Shown: positions 1 through 5,214 of the stretch, in pieces | Layout: each line of letters opens with the position of its first letter | How positions within the stretch are numbered: position 1 is the first letter of the stretch | Assembly: GCA_018060305.1 (NCBI GenBank) | Contig: JAGOWF010000041.1 | Coordinates: 8,293 to 13,506, forward strand | DNA length: 5,214 nucleotides | Source of the DNA: Pyrinomonadaceae bacterium | Lineage (GTDB): Bacteria; Acidobacteriota; Blastocatellia; Pyrinomonadales; Pyrinomonadaceae | Direction: 5' to 3' | The notes under the pieces: generated by a model | What the model was told of the DNA's origin: nothing | Seen by the model: only the letters and a program-made list of their open reading frames with translations | Databases searched by the model: none | Position numbers and translations under genes: made by a program

Positions 1-1343
1 TTGTCGAGCGGATTGTCGGCAAGCCGGACGGCTTCCTCCAATGCCCTCACGGCCGAGGCCCAGTTGCATGCAACAAAGCTCTTGATGTTGATCTCACACT
101 GGCGGCCCAAGACGTAACCGATCTTGCTGTAAATGTCGGCGGCCGTCTCTTTGTTAAAGTCCTTTTGCCGTTTGAGGAACGTTCCGGCGTTGTCATAGTT
201 TGCCTTTGCGAGGTTGAACTCGCCCGTTTGCCTGTATGACTCACCGAGTCCGAAATATGCCTCCCAGTTGTCATTCCTCAGCTTTATTGCCGTTTTGTAA
301 GCCGTCACCGCCTCTGCGTAATTCTTTAACTCGTAGTATGCATCGCCCAAGCCGAGCCACGCCTCAAAATAGGCCGGACGCAATTCGACGGCTCGCTTGT
401 AATCGTCCGCAGCCTCGGCCCTTCTGCCGAGTCGTGAGAGCACTTCGCCTGACTGGAAGAATGCCTCTTCCATTTTTGGATCAAGCGTCTTTGCCTGTGT
501 AAAGGCTGCGGCCGCCTCTTCATTGCGTCCCTGTGACGAGCGGACGAGGCCGAGGAAAAATTGAGTTTCGGCGGAACCCGACGACGACACCAGAGCCTTG
601 GTCAGCATCTTGTCAGCCTTGTCGATGTCGCCATTCTGGTAATACAGGATGCCGAGCGGAACGAATATCTCCGTCAGATCCTTGTCGCCCTCGAGCGACT
701 TTTCATAATTGGCGATCGCCTCAGGATACTGGTCGAGTTCGGAATAGACCTCGGCAAGCCCAAAGTAGGCGGCCGAATTAGTGGCATCATACTTTAACGC
801 TTCCAGGAAAAAGCCCTTTGCCAGATCCGCGTGGTCCTTGACGAGCAGATCGTTGCCCTTCATTGCGTATGTGTCGCTGAGCCCCGACTTCGCCGCGGTG
901 TTCTTGTCATCGAGATTGACTGCGTCCAAAAAGAAGCCGATCGCCTTGTCAAACTCTGCCCGCTCGTTGTAATACTCGCCGACACCGGCAAACAGCTTGG
1001 AGCCCTCGGCAGCGGGCATTGTCCTGATGTTTTTGGGAAGTTTGAGCGGATCGACGGCTGTCGCTCGATTTCGGTTGGGTTTGACCTTAGCGATCGTCTC
1101 AAATTGCTTGCGAACCTTTTTTACGGTGTCGATCCGCTGCGCCTGAGTGCGTTTTGGCTTGACCGATGAAACAAACTTCTTGACCGCGCGAGCCGCTGCC
1201 CTAAAGACAAAGACGCTCGCGCCGCCCGTGATGCTGCCAAAGTTGACTAGATCCTGGGCAGCCGACGGGTCGGGCACGAGCCATAACGACGCGGCGAGCA
1301 CGGCAGTTCCGATGGATTTTATTCCGCGTCTGCGAATTTGCAT
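1..1343 (-). CDS. Exported tetratricopeptide-repeat (TPR) protein, C-terminus cut by window edge
   Basis: Reading the minus strand from the ATG at 1343 gives 447 codons with no stop, so the gene continues beyond the left edge. Residues 1-29 look like a Sec signal peptide: basic start (MQIRRR), hydrophobic core (IGTAVLAASLWLV), and likely cleavage after SAA before QD. Residues 33-110 form a non-TPR linker with a Gly/Phe-rich stretch and many Lys/Arg. TPR units follow: about 115-148, a longer one at 149-188, then six contiguous 34-residue units at 190-223, 224-257, 258-291, 292-325, 326-359 and 360-393, with typical pattern residues (for example FEAWLGLGDAYYELKNYAEA). A diverged unit with an insert lies at about 402-445. 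TPR arrays bind other proteins; export suggests a periplasmic or envelope scaffold, but the partner is unknown. An in-frame ATG at 1409 would add 22 mostly polar residues ahead of the signal peptide, so 1343 is preferred. Confidence 0.93.
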   Translation of the reverse strand, partial: MQIRRRGIKSIGTAVLAASLWLVPDPSAAQDLVNFGSITGGASVFVFRAAARAVKKFVSSVKPKRTQAQRIDTVKKVRKQFETIAKVKPNRNRATAVDPLKLPKNIRTMPAAEGSKLFAGVGEYYNERAEFDKAIGFFLDAVNLDDKNTAAKSGLSDTYAMKGNDLLVKDHADLAKGFFLEALKYDATNSAAYFGLAEVYSELDQYPEAIANYEKSLEGDKDLTEIFVPLGILYYQNGDIDKADKMLTKALVSSSGSAETQFFLGLVRSSQGRNEEAAAAFTQAKTLDPKMEEAFFQSGEVLSRLGRRAEAADDYKRAVELRPAYFEAWLGLGDAYYELKNYAEAVTAYKTAIKLRNDNWEAYFGLGESYRQTGEFNLAKANYDNAGTFLKRQKDFNKETAADIYSKIGYVLGRQCEINIKSFVACNWASAVRALEEAVRLADNPLD

Positions 1344-1350
1344 TTGAGAT

Positions 1351-1355
1351 TCCCT
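1351..1355 (-). promoter_or_regulatory. Ribosome binding site of the TPR gene
   Basis: On the minus strand AGGGA stands 7 bases before the ATG at 1343. It decides the start: the in-frame ATG 66 bases further upstream (1409) has no purine-rich stretch before it and would bury the signal peptide behind a polar extension. Confidence 0.6.
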
Positions 1356-1489
1356 GAGACAGCCACGTTCCGTTTGATCCGGCGTGAGATGACGCGTATT
1401 TGATGCCATTGCTGATCTTATTGGTTGACCGACGCGATTTGCGGGTTCATCAAACAATAGCATAATTTCGCGGCTCGCCACATCGATTC

Positions 1490-1516
1490 TTGCCCTTTCA
1501 ATCGGCGTAATATAAA
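1490..1516 (+). promoter_or_regulatory. Candidate promoter of the EF-G-like gene
   Basis: TATAAA at 1511-1516 matches the -10 consensus at five of six positions. TTGCCC at 1490-1495 is a possible -35, but the spacer is only 15 bases; using the overlapping TAAATT at 1513-1518 restores 17 bases with a poorer -10. A second option further upstream is TTTGCG (1438-1443), 17 bases, CATAAT (1461-1466). The 226-base divergent region 1344-1569 must hold promoters in both directions. I found no convincing one for the minus-strand TPR gene, nor a clear operator. Confidence 0.35.
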
Positions 1517-1537
1517 TTTAGAGATTACCCAACAATT

Positions 1538-1573
1538 ATGAGTTCTAATAAAGGAGAGATTGCGGACAGATGA
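1538..1573 (+). CDS. Possible 11-codon leader ORF overlapping the EF-G-like start
   Basis: ATG at 1538 opens a frame encoding MSSNKGEIADR that stops at TGA 1571-1573. Its stop overlaps the ATG of the EF-G-like gene as ATGA (1570-1573), a common arrangement for translational coupling. The Shine-Dalgarno of the main gene lies inside it. Against it: only a weak GAGATT (1521-1526) precedes it, 11 bases from its ATG, and an ORF this short arises easily by chance. It is recorded as a possibility, not a firm gene. Confidence 0.15.
   Translation: MSSNKGEIADR
1551..1558 (+). promoter_or_regulatory. Ribosome binding site of the EF-G-like gene, unusually distant
   Basis: AAGGAGAG is a strong Shine-Dalgarno, but 11 bases separate it from the ATG at 1570 (13 from the AGGAG core), longer than the usual 5-9. 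No alternative start fits: the reading frame is closed upstream by TAA at 1549-1551, so 1570 is the first possible ATG, and the N-terminus MKAFATENIRNLAVIGHGDAG needs every residue to align with EF-G. Confidence 0.6.
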
Positions 1574-3678
1574 AAGCATTCGCCACTGAAAATATACGAA
1601 ACCTTGCCGTCATTGGACACGGCGACGCGGGCAAAACCCAGCTGGTAAGTTCCCTGCTCCACGTCGCCGGCAGCGCTACACATCGCTGGGGAAAGGTCGA
1701 CGAAGGGACGACCATCACCGATTACGACGAAGATTCGATCGAGCGAAAAGTGTCGCTCAACAACAACTTCGCCCACGCCGAATACAAGGACACGAAGATC
1801 AACTTTATCGACACGCCCGGTTATGCCGCGTTCGTTTCGCATGCGCGCCCCGCTCTGCGTGTTGCCGACTGCGCGCTCGTTGTAGTTGACGGCGTCCATG
1901 GCATTGAGGTGCAGACCGAAAAGACGTGGCAATACGCAAACGAGTTTCTGCTGCCGCGGTTCATGGTCATCAACAAGCTCGACAAAGAGCACTCGGATTT
2001 TGGCCACGCGCTCGATACAGCGGCAGAGTCGTTCGCCCGCTCGATCGTGCCGTTCACTTTGCCGATCGGCAGCGAAGCGAATTTTAAGGGTGTCGTCGAT
2101 GTCGTCCATCAGAAGGCATACGAATTTGACGCCGACGGCAAGGCAAAAGAGATACCGATCCCCGATGAGGGCAAGAGCCTGTTCGACACAACACGCGAGC
2201 GACTGATCGAGATCGTTGCCGAATCAGACGACGCTCTGATGGAGAAGTATTTTGAGAACGGCACTCTCGACGAGGCCGACATCTACCCGAATCTCGCCAA
2301 GGCTATCGCATCGAGCAAGCTCTGTCCGGTTTACGCGGTCTCATCGCTCAACCTGGCCGGGGTGCAGATATTGCTCGACCATATCGTCGAATTCGCGCCA
2401 AATCCGGCAACGCACGAGGCAGAATACGGCTTCGCTGACAACGAGATGCAGGGCGACCGCATCACGCGCAAATACAGCAACGGCGAGCCTTTCTCGGCCT
2501 ACGTATTTCGCACGATCGCCGATCCATTCGCCGGACGCATTACTGTGATGAAGGTCATCTCGGGCAAGGTCGCTGCCGATGCGACGGTGCAGAATACGAC
2601 GCGCGACAGCGCCGAACGGCTCGGAGCTCTTCATGTGATCTCGGGCAAGACGCTCGACAAGGTGAACGAGGCCGCGACTGGCGACATCATCGCCGTCGTA
2701 AAGCTCAAAGACACTCAGACGGGCGACACGCTGTCGGACAAGGCAAAGCCGATAGTATTTCCAAAAGTCGAGTATCCTGAGGCCGCCATCGCTTTTGCCA
2801 TCGAGCCAAAATCGCGCGCGGATGAAGACAAGATCTCGGCCGCGCTGCACAAGATCCTCGAAGAAGACCCGTCGCTTCACTTTGATCGCGACGCACAGAC
2901 CAAAGAGTTCATCCTTTCCGGCTCGGGGCAGTTGCACATCGAAACGGTCGTCAAGAAGCTCGAACAGCGCTACCACGTCGAGGTCACGCTGCATCCGCCC
3001 AAGGTGCCTTACAAGGAAACGATCACCCAACAGGTTGAGGTCCAGGGCCGGCATAAGAAACAATCCGGAGGACGCGGACAGTTTGGTGACTGCAAATGCA
3101 TATTTGAACCGCTTGATCGTGGTGCGGGCTTTGAATGGGTCGATAAGATATTTGGCGGCTCGGTGCCACAGAATTTTCGTCCCGCGATCGAAAAAGGCAT
3201 CATCGAGGCGGCGGCATCCGGTTCCATCGCGGGTTATCCGCTCGTTGATTTCAAGGTAACACTCATCGACGGCAGTTATCACTCGGTCGATTCGGACGAG
3301 CATTCGTTCCGCGCCGCGGGCCGCAAGGCCTTTCGCGCCGCGATGGAAAAAGCCAAGCCGACTCTGCTCGAACCGATCATGGACGTCGAGGTCTTTACAC
3401 CTCAGGAAGTATCGGGCGACATCATGGGCGACCTAAACTCGCGCCGCGGCCGCGTCGGCGGCATGGACGTCCGAGGCAAACAGCAGGTCATCAAGGCCAA
3501 AGTCCCCTTGAGCGAAATGCTGGATTACCAATCGAAACTCAACAGCGTCACACAGGCCCGCGGTTCGTACCATATGCAGTTCTCGCACTACGACCCGCTG
3601 CCGCACAACTTAGCCGACAAGGTGGTCGCCGAGGCCGTCGCAGCCGGACGTGTGCGAGCGCATGATGAGGATGAATAG
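1570..3678 (+). CDS. Elongation factor G-like GTPase (EF-G2/FusA2 type)
   Basis: Complete 702-residue protein with full EF-G architecture, close to the usual EF-G length of about 700. G domain: P-loop GHGDAGKT (16-23), switch I around EGTTITDYDEDSIERKVSL (45-63), DTPGY (81-85), NKLD (135-138), SSL (258-260), with a G' insertion at about 160-250. Domain II is at about 306-395, III at about 404-478, IV at about 480-600 with the QSGGRGQFG loop (498-506) and DGSYHSVDSDEHSF (567-580), and V at about 600-690. Canonical EF-G has RGITI and DTPGH; here these are RKVSL and DTPGY. From memory, Tyr at the latter site and the TTxTDY switch I style are shared with Thermus EF-G-2, which places this in the paralogue family rather than as the housekeeping translocase. 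Absence of rpsL, rpsG and tuf nearby agrees. Family members bind GTP and ribosomes, but their activities vary and the cellular role is unsettled. Alternatives such as TetM-type protection proteins fit less well. Certain as an EF-G homologue; the subgroup is likely. Confidence 0.95.
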   Translation: MKAFATENIRNLAVIGHGDAGKTQLVSSLLHVAGSATHRWGKVDEGTTITDYDEDSIERKVSLNNNFAHAEYKDTKINFIDTPGYAAFVSHARPALRVADCALVVVDGVHGIEVQTEKTWQYANEFLLPRFMVINKLDKEHSDFGHALDTAAESFARSIVPFTLPIGSEANFKGVVDVVHQKAYEFDADGKAKEIPIPDEGKSLFDTTRERLIEIVAESDDALMEKYFENGTLDEADIYPNLAKAIASSKLCPVYAVSSLNLAGVQILLDHIVEFAPNPATHEAEYGFADNEMQGDRITRKYSNGEPFSAYVFRTIADPFAGRITVMKVISGKVAADATVQNTTRDSAERLGALHVISGKTLDKVNEAATGDIIAVVKLKDTQTGDTLSDKAKPIVFPKVEYPEAAIAFAIEPKSRADEDKISAALHKILEEDPSLHFDRDAQTKEFILSGSGQLHIETVVKKLEQRYHVEVTLHPPKVPYKETITQQVEVQGRHKKQSGGRGQFGDCKCIFEPLDRGAGFEWVDKIFGGSVPQNFRPAIEKGIIEAAASGSIAGYPLVDFKVTLIDGSYHSVDSDEHSFRAAGRKAFRAAMEKAKPTLLEPIMDVEVFTPQEVSGDIMGDLNSRRGRVGGMDVRGKQQVIKAKVPLSEMLDYQSKLNSVTQARGSYHMQFSHYDPLPHNLADKVVAEAVAAGRVRAHDEDE

Positions 3679-3701
3679 GCTCGTTTGAATGGCTCCCACC
3701 G

Positions 3702-3720
3702 TTGACAATTAGGCTATACT
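3702..3720 (+). promoter_or_regulatory. Candidate promoter of the Uma2 gene, leaderless type
   Basis: TATACT at 3715-3720 matches the -10 consensus at five of six positions and ends 8 bases before the ATG at 3729, so transcription would start at or just before the start codon. A perfect TTGACA lies at 3702-3707, but only 7 bases from the -10 box, 10 fewer than the ideal 17. Nothing resembling a -35 sits at the ideal distance (3692-3697 is GCTCCC), and TTGACA has no -10 box at its own ideal distance. The whole 50-base gap 3679-3728 shows no clear terminator hairpin for the EF-G-like gene. Confidence 0.45.
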
Positions 3721-3728
3721 TGCTGTTT

Positions 3729-4316
3729 ATGGAACCAGAACGCAAACATTATCCGATTACTGTTGAGATGTATCACATCATGGCCGACAGCGGTGCGTTT
3801 GGCCCGGATGAGCGGCTTGAGTTGATCGATGGGGAGATAATCGAAATGTCGCCGATTGGAAGCCGTCATGCACGATGCGTAACCTTCTTGGCCGAATTCC
3901 TGAACCGGCATTTTCTCGAACTGTTTATAGTGAGCGTGCAGAATCCGATAGTTGCCACGGACAGGACTGAGCCACAGCCGGACATTGCATTGCTGAAGCG
4001 TCGTGATGATCTTTATATAGATCAGCTACCGACTGGCTCAGATGTAGCTCTGGTCATTGAGGTCTCTGACTCCACCGTTGCATTCGACCGCGCTCGCAAG
4101 ATACCAAATTACGCCGCCGCCGGCATCGATGAGGCCTGGCTGATCGATTTGGAATCAGAACACGTCGAGGTTCACTCGATGCGGAAAGAAAACGCGTACG
4201 GCCTCGTCAAGATCTATCTGCGCGGTGAGAACGCTGTCTCGGAAACCTTAGCTGAATTGACACTACCCGTGAATGACATCCTAGGACAACCCGGCGGGGT
4301 CGGCAAGGGTGTATAA
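3729..4316 (+). CDS. Uma2 family (DUF820) PD-(D/E)XK nuclease-fold protein
   Basis: 195-residue protein, usual length for Uma2/PF05685. Family landmarks occur in order: ERLELIDGEIIEMSPIGSRHA (28-48), EPQPDIALL (81-89), ALVIEVSDST (107-116), then RARKIPNYAAAGIDEAWLID (121-140). By the family pattern the likely active-site residues are D85, E111 and K124, the Lys being displaced from the classical ExK position (here EVS). The fold is that of restriction-type nucleases, but the biological role of Uma2 proteins is not settled; they occur in many copies in cyanobacteria and some soil bacteria. A TTG at 3702 in the same frame would add nine residues, but it falls in the promoter-like TTGACA, so ATG 3729 is chosen. 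No Shine-Dalgarno precedes it. Codon use is more mixed (ATA, TTG, CGT) than in the EF-G-like gene, hinting at weaker expression or acquisition. No methylase, antitoxin or other partner is adjacent. Confidence 0.88.
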   Translation: MEPERKHYPITVEMYHIMADSGAFGPDERLELIDGEIIEMSPIGSRHARCVTFLAEFLNRHFLELFIVSVQNPIVATDRTEPQPDIALLKRRDDLYIDQLPTGSDVALVIEVSDSTVAFDRARKIPNYAAAGIDEAWLIDLESEHVEVHSMRKENAYGLVKIYLRGENAVSETLAELTLPVNDILGQPGGVGKGV

Positions 4317-4369
4317 ATTCGATTACATTCGCAGGCTTTCTGAAACCATTTGAGGATCAGCCCAAATAC

Positions 4370-4374
4370 AGGGA
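4370..4374 (+). promoter_or_regulatory. Ribosome binding site of the DUF2911 gene
   Basis: AGGGA sits 7 bases before ATG 4382, the same motif and spacing as for the TPR gene on the other strand. This supports the start, as does the signal peptide that begins there. Confidence 0.55.
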
Positions 4375-4381
4375 CCAAAAT

Positions 4382-5214
4382 ATGAGGCGAAATTTAACTC
4401 TGGCTCTCTCAGTTCTGACTATGATCGTGATCGCTGCGGGTGCCGTCTCCGCACAGCTTCGCCTGCCGCAGGCGTCGCAAAAGGCAATGGTCACGCAGGC
4501 CGTCGGCGTGACGGACGTGACGATCACTTATTTCCGGCCGATTGTCAAAGGCCGCAAGATATGGGGCGAATGGCCCGTCAAGGTCGAGGGCGAAGCAACG
4601 CTCGATAACGGAATGACGCGCCCCGCGGGCGCGCCTATTGTGCCTTATGGCCACGTCTGGCGCACCGGGGCAAATGCAGCGACGCAGTTCGTCGTCACCG
4701 ATGATGTGCTGATCAACGGCCAGTTGCTCGCGGCGGGCAGCTACAGCCTGCACTCGATCCCGGACCAGGATAACTGGGTGTTTATCTTTAATTCCGTGGC
4801 CGAGCAGGGCGGCAGCTTCAGCTATGACAAGGCCAAGGACGTCATCCGCGTCAAGTCAAAACCAGAGTGGAATGCGGAGCATCAGGAAGCGCTGGGATTC
4901 ACGATCGAACCCGAATCCGAGAGCGTGGCAAAGGTCATCCTGAGATGGGAAAAGCTGCGAGTGCCATTTATGATCGAGGTCAACAATCCTGCGAACACTG
5001 TTGTCACTAAGGCAGCAAAGGTCGTGGAGGCGGCAAAGCCGGATGATTTTGATACGCCGTTCCGGGCTGCAAACTTCGCTCGCGACAAGAAGCTGAACAC
5101 CGTTGCCGCGAAATGGTATGAACAGGCACTGAAAGCCGCCGACACCGAGATCAAGGCGGGCGAGACCTTTCGCGGCTATAGCCGCAAATTCAATGCACTC
5201 GTCGCCTTAGGACG
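4382..5214 (+). CDS. Exported DUF2911 family protein with helical C-terminal tail, cut by window edge
   Basis: 277 codons are open to the right edge without a stop. Residues 1-24 are a clear Sec signal peptide (MRRNLTLALSVLTMIVIAAGAVSA, cleavage before QL). The DUF2911 (PF11138) core follows: LPQASQKAMVTQAVGVTDVT (28-47), ITYFRPIVKGRKIWG (48-62), VPYGHVWRTGANAATQF (87-103), AAGSYSLHSIPDQDNWVFIFN (117-137) and the YDKAKDVIRVKSKP strand region (148-161). Compared with short members as I recall them, about 24 residues (63-86) are inserted between KGRKIWG and VPYG. After about residue 200 the chain becomes helical; residues 228-254 (AANFARDKKLNTVAAKWYEQALKAA) resemble a TPR helix pair. Biochemical function is unknown; export implies the periplasm or envelope. 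The 65-base gap from the Uma2 gene (4317-4381) contains neither a convincing promoter nor a terminator, so co-transcription with Uma2 is possible but unproven. Confidence 0.9.
   Translation, partial: MRRNLTLALSVLTMIVIAAGAVSAQLRLPQASQKAMVTQAVGVTDVTITYFRPIVKGRKIWGEWPVKVEGEATLDNGMTRPAGAPIVPYGHVWRTGANAATQFVVTDDVLINGQLLAAGSYSLHSIPDQDNWVFIFNSVAEQGGSFSYDKAKDVIRVKSKPEWNAEHQEALGFTIEPESESVAKVILRWEKLRVPFMIEVNNPANTVVTKAAKVVEAAKPDDFDTPFRAANFARDKKLNTVAAKWYEQALKAADTEIKAGETFRGYSRKFNALVALG

Noticed and set aside
831..1169. 112-codon plus-strand open frame, and other plus-strand frames between 236 and 1347
   Set aside because: All lie opposite the continuous minus-strand TPR gene, whose signal peptide and regular 34-residue repeats show it to be the real one.
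1484..1504. Short inverted repeat CGATT/AATCG near the candidate -35 of the EF-G-like gene, considered as an operator
   Set aside because: Arms of only five bases around an 11-base gap are expected by chance, and nothing else supports regulation there.
1525..2109. 194-codon open frame on the minus strand over the EF-G-like start and G domain
   Set aside because: It lies opposite conserved G1-G4 motifs and resembles no known family; an antisense shadow.
2341..3303. 320-codon open frame on the minus strand inside the EF-G-like gene
   Set aside because: It is fully antisense to a gene with unambiguous EF-G motifs. Its translation has no recognisable domain and looks like the mirror of a GAC/CTC-rich coding strand.
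3679..3728. Possible terminator after the EF-G-like gene
   Set aside because: No stem of useful length followed by a T-run could be found; GGCTC occurs twice but as a direct repeat.
4289..4317. TATAAA at 4312-4317 as a promoter for the DUF2911 gene
   Set aside because: No -35-like sequence lies at a suitable distance (4289-4294 is ACCCGG), and the hexamer includes the stop codon of the Uma2 gene.
4409..4753. 114-codon minus-strand open frame opposite the DUF2911 gene, and a further one at 4882-5154
   Set aside because: They lie antisense to conserved DUF2911 motifs and the tail, and are low-complexity or Arg/Ser-rich translations without recognisable features.

Overview
The window reads as bacterial chromosome of moderately high GC (an impression by eye, not computed). 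Its gene content is a secreted TPR protein, a FusA2-type EF-G paralogue, a lone Uma2 nuclease-family protein and a secreted DUF2911 protein. My best guess is an Acidobacteriota genome, perhaps Blastocatellia/Pyrinomonadales. That rests on family habits and protein style, not on any marker gene in the window. There is no RNA gene, insertion sequence, CRISPR array or phage module.

Layout. Positions 1-1343 (minus strand) hold an exported TPR protein with a signal peptide and at least eight TPR units; its C-terminus lies beyond the left edge. This gene appears in no simple complete-ORF scan because it has no stop inside the window. Positions 1344-1569 form a 226-base divergent intergenic region that must carry the promoters of both flanking genes. 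Positions 1570-3678 (plus) encode a complete 702-residue EF-G-like GTPase with all five EF-G domains but non-canonical switch residues (Ser for Thr in G2, Tyr for His after DTPG). Positions 3729-4316 (plus) encode a 195-residue Uma2/DUF820 protein. It has no Shine-Dalgarno, and a good -10 box lies just upstream, suggesting a leaderless mRNA. Positions 4382-5214 (plus) begin a DUF2911 protein with a signal peptide and a helical C-terminal tail that runs off the right edge.

How the genes relate. Nothing in the sequence makes them one pathway. The outer two genes encode exported proteins of the cell envelope or periplasm, the EF-G paralogue acts on or near the ribosome, and the Uma2 gene looks like an independent unit with its own promoter and more mixed codon use. 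The three plus-strand genes are close (50 and 65 bases apart), so read-through is possible, but no clear terminator or shared function was found. I see no convincing undescribed multi-gene system. The points most worth a second look are the altered GTPase centre of the EF-G paralogue, the mini-ORF overlapping its start, and the leaderless-looking Uma2 gene.
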